The notes: generated by a model not told the origin, from the letters alone. DNA of 64,000 nt from Shimia sp. R10_1 (GCF_017744095.1 NZ_JAGHQX010000004.1:248001-312000), one strand, 5' to 3'. Shown: positions 50,456-59,835, counted from the stretch's first letter. Numbers and translations are program-made.

Positions 50456-51301
50456 ATGGCAGATAATTCCAACGCGCCGGTGATCATTAAACGAAAGAAA
50501 GTGGTCGGCGGTGACGGACATCATGGTGGGGCGTGGAAAATCGCCTATGCGGACTTTGTGACCGCAATGATGGCGTTCTTTCTGTTGATGTGGCTGATTA
50601 ATGCGACAACAGAACAACAAAGGCTGGGTATTGCGGAGTTCTTCAATCCGACTGTGCCGCTAAACAAGATGTCCGGTGGGGGCAGTGCGATGTTTGGTGG
50701 GGACAGCGTTTTGACGGAACGCATTCTGGCTCAGCAAGGCACAGGTGGTTTGCCAACCTCGGTGGAGGGGCAGCCTGATCCAGTTGAATTTGATACCGGA
50801 AATCCAAGCGCAGAAGAGGGCGCCTCTGATACTGAGGACGGTTTGTCTGATGTGCAGGATCTTTTGATTGGCGGAGGCGGTGAAAGCTTCCTGTCTGACA
50901 ATCTGATGAAGCACGTGGTGACACGGCTGACCGATGAAGGCTTGGTAATTGAGCTCTTTGACGCGCCAAATCAGCGACTGTTTGTTGAAGGATCGGCGCA
51001 ACCTATGCCGCTGCTTCTCGATCTGGCAGAGGTCTTGTCCGAGGTTTCCAATCTTGTGAGCAACAAAGTTGCCGTTGAAGGACATGTGCGTTCAGAGCCG
51101 GTGACGGTGCGCAACACACAAGCTTGGCCTTTGTCATCGATTCGCGCAGATGCCATGAGGCAGCTGATGGAGACCTATGGTCTTGATCCCGAACGCATTG
51201 CGCGTGTGACAGGGCATGCAGACCGTGAATTGGTGTCAAACATCCCAAGAGACCTGCGAAATAACCGCATTGAGATCATTCTGCTCAGATCTGATCAGTG
51301 A
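50456..51301 (+). CDS. motB: Flagellar motor stator protein MotB
   Basis: 281 residues. The N-terminus is cytoplasmic and basic (VIIKRKKVVGGDGHHGGAWK). The single membrane helix (about 28-50) carries the proton-accepting Asp33 in YADFVTAMMAFFLLMWL, and the plug region follows. The C-terminal OmpA-like peptidoglycan-binding domain (about 190-280) ends RDLRNNRIEIILLR, with GHADRELVSN in it. MotB anchors the stator to the cell wall. No motA lies next to it in this window, which is unusual. It is the first gene of the hook operon, 94 bp before flgE. A CtrA-like site lies upstream. Confidence 0.93.
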   Translation: MADNSNAPVIIKRKKVVGGDGHHGGAWKIAYADFVTAMMAFFLLMWLINATTEQQRLGIAEFFNPTVPLNKMSGGGSAMFGGDSVLTERILAQQGTGGLPTSVEGQPDPVEFDTGNPSAEEGASDTEDGLSDVQDLLIGGGGESFLSDNLMKHVVTRLTDEGLVIELFDAPNQRLFVEGSAQPMPLLLDLAEVLSEVSNLVSNKVAVEGHVRSEPVTVRNTQAWPLSSIRADAMRQLMETYGLDPERIARVTGHADRELVSNIPRDLRNNRIEIILLRSDQ

Positions 51302-51395
51302 GGTAGGGGGATTCTTTTTGGCGCGTTAGTGCGCTGTTAAGTTGGAGCGTCGTAACAGGGAAATCGAACAATAGGTTACAGCAGAAAGGCGTACC

Positions 51396-52700
51396 ATGTC
51401 GATTTCCTCTTCGCTTAATGCCGGTGTGGCCGGGTTGTCGTCAAATGCGACGCGCCTGGCGGCAATCTCCGACAACATTGCGAACTCAGCCACCTACGGA
51501 TACCGTCGTGTGGAGACCGATTTCCAATCCATGGTGACCGGCTCCCGGGGCGGGAAATACACTGCGGGTGGTGTTCAGGCCAGCAGCCGCCGTGTGATTG
51601 ACACCGGTGGATCACTGATCCCGACAACCAATCCAACGGATCTTGCTGTACGTGGTCGTGGGTTCCTACCGGTGGCCTCTGCGAACGCGATCAACGCAGG
51701 CGACCAGAACCCGCAGATGATGCTGGCGACAACGGGATCTTTCCGTGCGGATGAAAACGGATATTTGGTATCCGAAGCTGGCTTGGCATTGATGGGCTGG
51801 CCAGCAAATGCTGATGGAACTTTTCCAAACGTTCCACGTGACAGTAACACCGCGCTGCGCCCCATCCGCTTGTTGACCACAGAACTGGCAGGATCACCAA
51901 CCACAGCCGTTGAACTGGGTGTGAACCTGCCTTCCACCTCAACGGTTGCGGGCGCCACATCCGGTGCGGAAGTGCTTGGCATTGAGTATTTTGGCAACCT
52001 CGGTCAGTCAGAGAAACTGGACGTGACATTCACGCCGACCGTACCAGCCTCCGGCTCTTCAAATGAATGGCGCATGGTCATTCGTGACTCCGCATCCGGT
52101 AATGCGATTGTAGGGGACTACACTTTCACCTTCAACGATGCGCGTGCCACTGCTGGTACATTGGCCAGCGTGACCACCAACTCTGGCGGCGCCTACGATC
52201 CGGCCACGGGTAAAGCGATGTTGACTGTGGGCGGCGGCCCAATCGAGATTGATATCGGTCTCATCGGTCAGACCGGCGGCATGAGCCAGCTTGGCGATAC
52301 CTACGCGCCGCTGAAAGTGAGCAAAGACGGTGCACCTGTGGGCACGATGAATGAGATCAATGTCGACGGCAATGGCATCGTGACTGCAAAATACAGCAGC
52401 GGCGTGACGCGCACGATCTTCAAGATCCCTATGGTGGATGTGCCGAACCCGAATGGTCTTGATATCCAGCTCGATTTCCAAACCTACGTGCCGTCCAACG
52501 AAAGTGGATCCTACTTCCTCTGGGATGCAGGCAGCGGTCCGACAGGTGAAATCCTCTCCTTCATGCGGGAAGAATCGGCCACCGATGTGGCGGCTGAATT
52601 GACCGACATGATCAAGACACAGCGGGCCTACAGCACCAACGCAAAGATCGTTCAGACCGTGGACGAGATGCTGCAGGAAACCACCAACATCAAGCGCTGA
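51396..52700 (+). CDS. flgE: Flagellar hook protein FlgE
   Basis: 434 residues. The N-terminal rod-type helix (SSSLNAGVAGLSSNATRLAA, then ISDNIANSATYGYRRVE) and C-terminal helix (ELTDMIKTQRAYSTNAKIVQ) pair to form the axial D0 domain, and middle regions form the D1/D2 surface. ISDNIANSATYGYR is the ANSxTxGF-type export-related motif of axial proteins. FlgE polymerises into the hook that joins rod and filament. There is no signal peptide because it is exported by the flagellar type III system. It follows motB in the same direction and is 40 bp from flgK. The length fits the family. Confidence 0.92.
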   Translation: MSISSSLNAGVAGLSSNATRLAAISDNIANSATYGYRRVETDFQSMVTGSRGGKYTAGGVQASSRRVIDTGGSLIPTTNPTDLAVRGRGFLPVASANAINAGDQNPQMMLATTGSFRADENGYLVSEAGLALMGWPANADGTFPNVPRDSNTALRPIRLLTTELAGSPTTAVELGVNLPSTSTVAGATSGAEVLGIEYFGNLGQSEKLDVTFTPTVPASGSSNEWRMVIRDSASGNAIVGDYTFTFNDARATAGTLASVTTNSGGAYDPATGKAMLTVGGGPIEIDIGLIGQTGGMSQLGDTYAPLKVSKDGAPVGTMNEINVDGNGIVTAKYSSGVTRTIFKIPMVDVPNPNGLDIQLDFQTYVPSNESGSYFLWDAGSGPTGEILSFMREESATDVAAELTDMIKTQRAYSTNAKIVQTVDEMLQETTNIKR

Positions 52701-52740
52701 TAATCGCGAGAGGCCGTTTGACGGTCGGAAAGGATAATTC

Positions 52741-54195
52741 ATGAGTATTTCAAATGCTCTGACAAACGCTCTGAGCGGTCTTACGGCCTCCGCGCGTTCA
52801 GCGCAGGTTGTGTCTTCAAACATTGCGAACGCCAGCACCGACGGGTATGCGCGGCGTTCGCTGAGCCAGTCGGCCTCGGTCTATGGCTTTTCTGGTGGCG
52901 TGCGGCTGGATGGGGTGACGCGTCATGCAAACCCTGTTGCCGTTGCAGAGCGGCGCCTCGCGGATGCGGGCAGTCAATTTGCGACGGGGACGAACTCGTT
53001 TTATTCGCGTCTTGAGCGGGTGCTTGGCACACCAGACTCAGCGGACAGTTTGTCCGGTGTGATGGCAACTTTCGAAAGCACGCTCGCCACAGCGACGGGG
53101 GCACCAGACAGCGACATTCGCCTTAAGAATGTGGCGCTGGACGCAGAAAACATCGTTGAGAAATTCAACACCGCTTCGGACGATATTCAGACCATGCGGT
53201 CTGAAGCAGATTCAAACATCAGCAAGATGATTGATGACCTGAACGGGCTGCTGCAGCAAACGCAGGACATGAACCGCAAAATTTTCAGCGCAATGAGCAG
53301 CGGTCAGGAAACAGCGGGCTTAGAAGATGCGCGCGGTGTGTTGATCGACCAGATCGGCGAGCTGGTGCCGTTGCGTATTGCACCGCGTGACAACGGTGCG
53401 GTTGCACTCTACACGACTACGGGCGCAACATTGCTTGATGGCACAGCTGTCGAAGTTTCCTTCAATGAAAGCCCCATTATTGAGCCGCACATGACCCATG
53501 CGGCAGGCATGCTTTCAGGCGTTGAAATCAATGGCCGCCCGGTGCGCATTGATTCAGAACGCGGGGCGCTGGCTGGCGGTGCTATTGGCGCACAATTTGC
53601 CATTCGTGATGAACTCGGCGTGGAGGCACAGGCCGATCTTGATGCGGCAGCCCGCAGTCTGGTGGAGCGCTTTCAGAACACCACGACGGATCCGACACTG
53701 ACCGCAGGCGATCCTGGTCTCTTCACCGATGCTGGTGCCGCATTTGCAACAGCGGACGAAGTTGGCTTGGCCGGTCGTCTGGAGCTCAATAATCTTGTGG
53801 ATCTGGACGGTGCCGGGGAAACGTGGCGTTTGCGCGACGGTCTGGGGGCGACGGCTCCCGGTGACGCAGGTGACGCGACACAGCTTAATCGCATGCTGGA
53901 TGTGATGCAGGAACAACTTGCACCACCATCTGGAAGCTTCGGCCCCAAAACCGTTTCTATGACGGAGCTGAGCGGCAAACTTCTTTCAAATGTGTCTGGC
54001 GCACGGGTGACCAGCGACCGCGACCTCGCCTTTGCGAATTCTCAGCTCGCGAGCTTGGAAAATCTAGAACTTCAGGATGGTGTAGACACCGACCAGGAAC
54101 TGCAGCGGTTGATGCTGATTGAACAGGCCTACGCGGCCAATGCCCGCCTCATTCAGGCGGCGGATGAAATGCTAGACGCATTGATGAGGTTGTAA
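52741..54195 (+). CDS. flgK: Flagellar hook-associated protein 1 FlgK
   Basis: 484 residues. The N-terminal axial helix SNALTNALSGLTASARSAQV is followed by the SSNIANASTDGYARRS motif. The C-terminal helix is LMLIEQAYAANARLIQAADEM. The HVE/FlgK signature region appears around QTQDMNRKIFSAMSSGQETA and the DQIGELVPLRIAP segment. FlgK is the first hook-filament junction protein. GGAAAGGATAATTC precedes the ATG. It is within the operon between flgE and flgL, with only 2 bp to flgL. Confidence 0.92.
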   Translation: MSISNALTNALSGLTASARSAQVVSSNIANASTDGYARRSLSQSASVYGFSGGVRLDGVTRHANPVAVAERRLADAGSQFATGTNSFYSRLERVLGTPDSADSLSGVMATFESTLATATGAPDSDIRLKNVALDAENIVEKFNTASDDIQTMRSEADSNISKMIDDLNGLLQQTQDMNRKIFSAMSSGQETAGLEDARGVLIDQIGELVPLRIAPRDNGAVALYTTTGATLLDGTAVEVSFNESPIIEPHMTHAAGMLSGVEINGRPVRIDSERGALAGGAIGAQFAIRDELGVEAQADLDAAARSLVERFQNTTTDPTLTAGDPGLFTDAGAAFATADEVGLAGRLELNNLVDLDGAGETWRLRDGLGATAPGDAGDATQLNRMLDVMQEQLAPPSGSFGPKTVSMTELSGKLLSNVSGARVTSDRDLAFANSQLASLENLELQDGVDTDQELQRLMLIEQAYAANARLIQAADEMLDALMRL

Positions 54196-54197
54196 CG

Positions 54198-55208
54198 ATG
54201 CCAATTACTTCTGTTGGAGATATGGCGCAGCATTTGATGATGTCGCGCAGAAACACGGACGTTAAGAACAATTTGAACCGATTGGCCAATGAGCTTGGAT
54301 CCGGTCGCAAATCAGATGTTGCCGCCTCCTTGAAGGGCGACTTCAACATGCTGGCCAGCGTTGAGCGGCAACTGACCGTGTTGGAAGGCTACGGCGTGGC
54401 GATCTCGGACGCTGCGGTGTTCAGCGAAGTGGCGCAAGCGTCGCTTAAACAAGTTCAGGCGCTGTCTGGTGATCTGGCGCGCGATGCGCTCTCAAGTCAG
54501 AACTCTGGTGTTGAACAGACTATAGACACCGTGGCACGCAGTGCGGCAAATGATTTCGAAAGCATCGTTACCACCCTGAATGGGCGAGCTTCTGACCGAA
54601 ACCTCTTCGCGGGTACCGGTACGGATGGGGCGGCCTTGGTCTCTGCTGATGACATGATGACGCAAATTCGCGCAGCGGTCGCGGGTGCGACGTCTGTGTC
54701 TGATATTGAGGCACGTCTGGAAACCTACTTCATGACAGCCGGCGGCGGGTTTGAAACCGGCGCCTATGAAGGCACGACAACGAATTTGGCCCCCTTTCGT
54801 TTGAATGACACCCAGACCGCAGATTTCAATGTTCGTGCGGATGACCCAGCCTTGCGCGCGGTTATGCGCGACACGGCAATGGTGGCTTTGGCCGATGATC
54901 CGGGTTTGAATCTGTCTCTTGTTGAAAAACAAGACTTGATGGGGCGAGCGGGTGAACGTCTGCTGGGAAACCAAGACGATGTGATCTCTTTACAAGCAGA
55001 CATTGGCTTCAACCAAGAACGCATTGAGAACGCCAAAACCAACAACTCGGCTCAGACCAGCGCGTTGAAAATTACGCAGAATGATCTGCTGTCAGCGGAT
55101 GCAACGCAGGTGGCCGGCGAACTTCAAAAAGTACAAGTACAGCTGGAGATGGTCTACACCATCACTGCGCGTCTTTCTCAACTGACACTGGCGAATTATG
55201 TAAGATGA
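54198..55208 (+). CDS. flgL: Flagellar hook-associated protein 3 FlgL
   Basis: 336 residues, flagellin-like. N-terminal helices (DMAQHLMMSRRNTDVKNNLN; ANELGSGRKSDVAASLKGD) and C-terminal helices (NQERIENAKTNNSAQTSALK; VYTITARLSQLTLANYVR) form the axial core, and the middle about 140 residues form the exposed domain. FlgL is the second hook-filament junction protein and joins FlgK to flagellin. The last four bases overlap the flgI start (ATGA), so translation is coupled. Flagellin itself is an alternative by sequence type, but the order flgK-flgL-flgI makes FlgL the clear choice. Confidence 0.9.
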   Translation: MPITSVGDMAQHLMMSRRNTDVKNNLNRLANELGSGRKSDVAASLKGDFNMLASVERQLTVLEGYGVAISDAAVFSEVAQASLKQVQALSGDLARDALSSQNSGVEQTIDTVARSAANDFESIVTTLNGRASDRNLFAGTGTDGAALVSADDMMTQIRAAVAGATSVSDIEARLETYFMTAGGGFETGAYEGTTTNLAPFRLNDTQTADFNVRADDPALRAVMRDTAMVALADDPGLNLSLVEKQDLMGRAGERLLGNQDDVISLQADIGFNQERIENAKTNNSAQTSALKITQNDLLSADATQVAGELQKVQVQLEMVYTITARLSQLTLANYVR

Positions 55209-56317
55209 CAAATCTCATGAGCTTAGCAAGAATGCTGATGCTCCTCGTACTGATGCCGGTGATGGCATCAGCAACGCCGATACGGATCAAAGATCTGGTA
55301 GAATTTGACGGTGTACGGGGCAATGATCTGGTTGGCTACGGTCTTGTGGTCGGCCTGAACGGAACCGGAGACGGGCTGCGGAACGCACCCTTCACCGAAG
55401 AAATAATGACCAATATTCTGGAACGCCTGGGTGTGAACATCACCGGCGAACAGATGCGGCCTAAGAACGTGGCAGCGGTTTTCGTAACAGCGACCCTGCC
55501 ACCCTTTGCCCGTGCAGGCGGCACGGTGGATGTGACCATTTCGGCTATTGGCGATGCCAGCAGCCTGTTGGGCGGAACCTTGGTGATGACACCATTGAAC
55601 GCCGCGGATGGTGAGATCTACGCAGTCGCGCAGGGCACGGTGATCGCAGGGGGCGTGGCTGCCGAAGGGGACGCCGGTGGCGTCGTCAAGGGCGTGCCAA
55701 CGTCGGGTGTGATCCCATCCGGCGCCCGCGTAGAACGAGAGATCGAGTTTGATTTCTCATCGCTGACCAATATGCGTCTGGCGTTGCGGGAGCCGGATTT
55801 CACAACAGCTGGCCGCATTGAGCAGGCCATCAACCGCAACTACGGACGCCGCGTCGCCTTGATGCTGGATGCCGGCACCGTTCAGGTGGACATCAACCGC
55901 ACCAACCAATTGTCGCCAGCCCACGCCCTAAGCCAGATTGAAAACATTTCGGTCCAACCAGAGCGTAAAGCGCGCGTGGTTGTCGATCAGCGCTCAGGCA
56001 CGATTGTCATGGGGGAAGATGTGCGTATTTCGCGTGTCGCGGTCTCTCAGGGTGGTCTTACGCTGCGTGTGACCGAAGAGCCATTAGTCGTGCAACCAAA
56101 CCCCTTCGCGGATGGCGAAACAGTGGTGGTGCCGCGCACCGAGGCTGCGATCGAAGAAGATCCAGGCATCGGTTTGGCAGAAGTTCCAACCACGACCTCG
56201 CTTAGCGAAGTCATTGCTGGCCTAAATGCGCTGGGCGTCGCGCCCCGCGACATGATCGATATTCTCAAGAGCATCAAAGCCGCCGGCGCGCTTCATGCGG
56301 AATTCATCGTGCGGTAA
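55205..56317 (+). CDS. flgI: Flagellar P-ring protein FlgI
   Basis: 370 residues with a Sec signal peptide (about 1-23, ending VMASA), consistent with Sec-dependent export to the periplasm, where FlgI forms the P-ring around the rod. Hallmarks are IKDLVEFDGVRGNDLVGYGL, VVGLNGTGDGLRNAPFTEE, RPKNVAAVFVTATLPPFARA and, near the end, LNALGVAPRDMIDILKSIKA followed by AGALHAEFIVR. The protein ends exactly as family members do. It is the last gene of the operon and is followed by a terminator. Neighbouring flgH (L-ring) and flgA are not in the window. Confidence 0.94.
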   Translation: MTNLMSLARMLMLLVLMPVMASATPIRIKDLVEFDGVRGNDLVGYGLVVGLNGTGDGLRNAPFTEEIMTNILERLGVNITGEQMRPKNVAAVFVTATLPPFARAGGTVDVTISAIGDASSLLGGTLVMTPLNAADGEIYAVAQGTVIAGGVAAEGDAGGVVKGVPTSGVIPSGARVEREIEFDFSSLTNMRLALREPDFTTAGRIEQAINRNYGRRVALMLDAGTVQVDINRTNQLSPAHALSQIENISVQPERKARVVVDQRSGTIVMGEDVRISRVAVSQGGLTLRVTEEPLVVQPNPFADGETVVVPRTEAAIEEDPGIGLAEVPTTTSLSEVIAGLNALGVAPRDMIDILKSIKAAGALHAEFIVR

Positions 56318-56344
56318 AGTGGTCAACATTGACGGAAAACAAGT

Positions 56345-56375
56345 GACGGCGTTCAACTTCGGGCGCCGTTCTTTT
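56345..56375 (+). terminator. Intrinsic terminator after flgI
   Basis: A stem ACGGCG / CGCCGT (56346-56351 with 56364-56369) with a 12-nt loop is followed by TCTTTTATTT. It lies 28 bp behind the flgI stop. Confidence 0.65.
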
Positions 56376-56403
56376 ATTTAAATCAGCGCCTTAGGGCCGA
56401 TGT

Positions 56404-56419
56404 GTTTCATTTGTGAAAC
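56404..56419. promoter_or_regulatory. Inverted repeat upstream of the outer-membrane protein gene
   Basis: GTTTCA-TTTG-TGAAAC is a perfect inverted repeat 103 bp before the start. It is a candidate operator upstream of the A/T-rich promoter region (TTTACA and TAGATA hexamers occur at about 56445-56470). Regulator unknown. Confidence 0.4.
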
Positions 56420-56521
56420 CCGTTTTGGCTGAATTTGAAGTCTGTTTTACAATCATAATGGGATTCTAGATACGGGCGCACGCAGCTCCTGGCTGCATTG
56501 TGACTATTCTGGAGAATAAAA

Positions 56522-57232
56522 ATGAAAACAGCTCTGTCTCTTATTGTTGGTTTGAGCACTCTCGCGGGCACCGCACAGGCATTCGAATTCAAAGGCGCAG
56601 AAATCGGCCTGAGCTATTCCAGCTTCTTTGACGAAGTCAACAACGAGTCGGTGGCCACCTCGACCCTTGATGGCTCTGCGGAATTTGCGTTCTCCCAGCG
56701 CTTTGGCGTTCAGTTGGATCTGGCGCGCCATGATTTCAGCCTGCTCAGCGAAAGTGGCAACACAGTTGCTCTGCACGGTATCTTCAACGCCAATGAGCAA
56801 CTGGCTCTGGGTGTTTACTATGAACGCGCCGACGTGAACAACGACATCCAGTCTTTCGGTATCGAAGGCCATTATGACTATGGTCTGGGCTATGCTGAGG
56901 CCTATTTTCAGAAAGACAACGAAGACAATGTGGACCTGACCCTTCTGGGCGTCATGGGCGGCTGGGATGTCAGCGAGACTCTGGTGTTGACCGCTGCGTA
57001 TGACTACGTGGACGTTGGCGGCCTGAACGCGGCAGCGGATGCAAACCTCTTCACCTTTGGGGTGCGCTACAACTTGATTGAAAACACCACTCTGACCGCC
57101 GATCTGGGCCTGATTGACGGTGATGGAGACTCCGAAGGTTTCTTTGGTCTGGGCATCGAATACAACTTCGGTCCAAACCGCGGCACCACCTTTGGCAAGC
57201 GCGGCTTGCTCAACGTGTTCCCGGGCTTCTGA
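56522..57232 (+). CDS. Small outer-membrane beta-barrel protein (porin-like)
   Basis: 236 residues with a signal peptide (about 1-20, ending GTAQA). The mature part reads as alternating amphipathic strands with short acidic turns (EIGLSYSSFFDE; GVQLDLARHDFSLL; GVYYERADVN; GIEGHYDYGLGYAEAYFQKD; LTADLGLIDGDGD) and ends GLLNVFPGF with a C-terminal phenylalanine, as outer-membrane barrels do. It is about 216 residues after cleavage, room for 8-10 strands, so it is smaller than trimeric general porins. No specific function recognised. GGAG lies 7 bp before the ATG, and a bidirectional terminator follows. Confidence 0.8.
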   Translation: MKTALSLIVGLSTLAGTAQAFEFKGAEIGLSYSSFFDEVNNESVATSTLDGSAEFAFSQRFGVQLDLARHDFSLLSESGNTVALHGIFNANEQLALGVYYERADVNNDIQSFGIEGHYDYGLGYAEAYFQKDNEDNVDLTLLGVMGGWDVSETLVLTAAYDYVDVGGLNAAADANLFTFGVRYNLIENTTLTADLGLIDGDGDSEGFFGLGIEYNFGPNRGTTFGKRGLLNVFPGF

Positions 57233-57251
57233 TCCCAGTCGAAAAAGATGG

Positions 57252-57281
57252 AAAAGCCGCACTCAATGGGTGCGGCTTTTT
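57252..57281. terminator. Bidirectional terminator between the barrel protein and kinase genes
   Basis: A perfect 11-bp stem AAAAGCCGCAC / GTGCGGCTTTT (57252-57262 with 57270-57280) has a 7-nt loop and T-rich flanks on both strands. It separates two convergent genes. Confidence 0.88.
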
Positions 57282-57301
57282 CAGTGCGTGTCACAGAGTG
57301 C

Positions 57302-59572
57302 TCAGCCTTCAACCGCTGTGTAGTTCGCCACATTCGATTCATTTTTGTGGGCCAAATGCTGGCGCAAGCAATCCACTATCTGCTGGCGGCGGATCGGTTT
57401 GGTCAGGAAGTCATTCATTCCAGCCACAAGGCAGGCTTCTCGCTCACCGTCAAGAACATGGGCGGTCAATGCCACAATGCATGGCTGCTGCTCCGCATTT
57501 GCGCGGATGGTTTCCGTGGCTTCAAGGCCGCTCATGATTGGCATCGAAATGTCCATAAAAACCAGGTCGGGTTTGTGTTCAAGCGCAGCTTCTACAGCGT
57601 CGTAGCCATTTTCCACAAAGTGTAGCGTGAGTGGCAGGGGCTCCATATATTTGCGCATCAGGAAGCGATTGGTCTTGTTGTCGTCCGCCACCAGAATTGT
57701 GAAGCCCTCAAGATCAGTCAGGTCGCCTCCACCCATGGCGGGGGCTGTTGCGTCGGCGTCTCCAGCTGACGCAGGAACCTTCACAGGCAGGGATATGCGA
57801 ACGCTTGTGCCTGCGCCAACAGTGGACTGCAGGTCGATCTTTCCGCCCATTTCCGCCACAAGCTTGCGACAGATTGCCAACCCGAGCCCTGTCCCGCCAA
57901 ACCGGCGAGAGGTCGATCCATCCGCTTGAGAAAACTCATCAAAAATACTCTGAAGTCGGTCTGCAGGGATCCCAATACCTGTGTCCTCGACTGAAACGTA
58001 CAGCATTGGCTCATGTGATACCGTTTCTGCTGCATCAGCGTTGGTCCAGACGCGGACATCAATGCATCCGCCTTCGGTAAATTTGGTCGCATTTCCAACG
58101 ATGTTGGTTGTGATTTGTCTAAGACGCACGTCGTCAGAAAACAGATGTGCCGGCACGCCGTCGTCAATCCAAAGCTTGAGCGCGTTGCCTTTTTCTTGCG
58201 CCGCAGGGGTCAGAAGGCGGATCACATCGCCAAAGCAGGATCGCGTTTCAAAGCGGGTGTCAGACAAGGCCAGCTTGCCTGCGTCAAGCTTTGAAAGGTC
58301 CAAGATATCATTGATGATCGTCAGGAGGCTTCGCGACGAACTCACAATCGTTTGCGTGAACGTGTGTTGTTCCGGGCTTTGATCGGTTTCCGTCAAGAGA
58401 TCCGCCATGCCAATGATACCGGTCAGAGGTGTTCGAATTTCGTGGCTCATATTGGCCAGGAAACTCGATTTCGCCTTTGCAACCTCTTCTGCGGCCTCGC
58501 GAGCTTGACGCAAAGACTCACTGTGCTCTTTCACTGCGGTGATATCGCGCGCGATTGTGACGAAAAACTCAATGTCTCCCGCAGCACTTTTGATCGGCAG
58601 CAGCTGAAAGTCGATCCACAGATCACGACCGTTGTTTTGGCGATTGTGCAGTTCTGTGCGCAAAGGAGTACCACGCCTTGCGGCAGCGGCAATCTCGTCG
58701 AAGTCATCTGCATTGCTGTCGGTAAGTCTTATCAGGTCATAGATATTGCGCCCGACTGCTTCCTGAAACGATACGCCCGACAATTCTGTGAACGCCTCAT
58801 TGACCCATTCCACAGTTCGATCAGCCGACATTAAGATGACAGTGTCGTTAGAGCTGCGCGCCACCATCGAGAGTTTGCGCAACTGATCTTGCTGCCCGCG
58901 CAGCTTGGAGTTCGCAGCGGAGAGTGCCTGTTCGTTCTTTCTCAGGTCTTCGGTTTTTTGCGCATTTTCATAAGAGGAGCGAGAGAAGGAGTAGCACATA
59001 TACCCCATACACATCAGCGCCATCAGGCTGTGTGCGCTCAAGTGCATGAGCGCATGGCGGTCATCTGCCAGCAGGAGCTCTACGACCAACAAGAGTATCG
59101 GCGTGATGGCGCAGATCGCCAATTTGGTGATCGCGATTTTTCGATTGGTTGGGAGCAGCAAAGTCGCGTTTAAGGCTTCCATCCCCAAAACGGCGGCGAC
59201 CCCCAAAATCGTGCCTTCCTGCCCCCAGATCAGAACATAGGCCGCCACCGCCACCGTAAGTGACAGGCATTGGAACATCCCGCCAAAGGTTGCGAGACGC
59301 ATCAATCGGCTAAGGTGCGCGCCTTGCGACATATGTCTATGAAGTCTGCGCAAGCACAGGCAATCCACCACATCCCCAGCCACGACAAGACCGGTGAGCC
59401 CAAGGCCAACAGGTAAAGACGTCGCCCACACGGCAAACAGACACCCGAAAATATATACCACAAACCTACGGCGCAGCGTTGCGAGGCGTTCAGTCGCATA
59501 CTGCGATAGCAGGGCACGTTGTGCGGCCTCGTTGCTTGGCAGGGTTGCCTCAATCTTGGAGTATGCGTTCAT
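57302..59572 (-). CDS. Membrane-bound hybrid sensor histidine kinase
   Basis: 756 residues. The N-terminal part has about five to six membrane helices (38-195). A short coiled coil (about 200-232) leads to a PAS domain (about 233-345; ILMSADRTVEWVNEAFTELS). The HisKA domain has the phospho-acceptor His377 in FLANMSHEIRTPLTGIIG, and HATPase_c boxes are N NIVGNATKF, DTGIGIP and FGGTGLGLAI. A C-terminal receiver has Asp674 in PDLVFMDISMPIMSG and the lysine in NDFLTKPI. No cognate response regulator is adjacent, so phosphate may pass to a separate Hpt protein or regulator. The N-terminal sensor family is not recognised. Signal unknown. Confidence 0.9.
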   Translation of the reverse strand: MNAYSKIEATLPSNEAAQRALLSQYATERLATLRRRFVVYIFGCLFAVWATSLPVGLGLTGLVVAGDVVDCLCLRRLHRHMSQGAHLSRLMRLATFGGMFQCLSLTVAVAAYVLIWGQEGTILGVAAVLGMEALNATLLLPTNRKIAITKLAICAITPILLLVVELLLADDRHALMHLSAHSLMALMCMGYMCYSFSRSSYENAQKTEDLRKNEQALSAANSKLRGQQDQLRKLSMVARSSNDTVILMSADRTVEWVNEAFTELSGVSFQEAVGRNIYDLIRLTDSNADDFDEIAAAARRGTPLRTELHNRQNNGRDLWIDFQLLPIKSAAGDIEFFVTIARDITAVKEHSESLRQAREAAEEVAKAKSSFLANMSHEIRTPLTGIIGMADLLTETDQSPEQHTFTQTIVSSSRSLLTIINDILDLSKLDAGKLALSDTRFETRSCFGDVIRLLTPAAQEKGNALKLWIDDGVPAHLFSDDVRLRQITTNIVGNATKFTEGGCIDVRVWTNADAAETVSHEPMLYVSVEDTGIGIPADRLQSIFDEFSQADGSTSRRFGGTGLGLAICRKLVAEMGGKIDLQSTVGAGTSVRISLPVKVPASAGDADATAPAMGGGDLTDLEGFTILVADDNKTNRFLMRKYMEPLPLTLHFVENGYDAVEAALEHKPDLVFMDISMPIMSGLEATETIRANAEQQPCIVALTAHVLDGEREACLVAGMNDFLTKPIRRQQIVDCLRQHLAHKNESNVANYTAVEG

Positions 59573-59793
59573 AGGTGTGTCTCATTGCCCCATTGCCTTC
59601 AGGCATAGGGAGGGCGGGTTAAACAATCATTTCTCAAAGGGCTGTATTGTCCATTTTTGCCCCCGAGGAGCGTTTGGTTTTCGCGCTTGATCCAGGGGAT
59701 TCTGCTCTGGCTGGTGCCTGCTGAAATCACTTCGCTTTTGGCCTGAAAACTCGATCGAATTTTATCCGACCCCTCGTTTTTTGAAGGATAACT

Positions 59794-59809
59794 ATTGCAG
59801 AAAATGCAT
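59794..59809. promoter_or_regulatory. Possible MarR operator upstream of the efflux operon
   Basis: ATTGCA-GAAA-ATGCAT is an imperfect inverted repeat 26 bp before the MarR start, in the A/T-rich end of a 263-bp gap (59573-59835) that holds no gene. MarR proteins often bind such short A/T-rich inverted repeats over their own promoter. Tentative. Confidence 0.25.
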
Positions 59810-59835
59810 GGTTCTCTACATGGATATTTCTGTAA

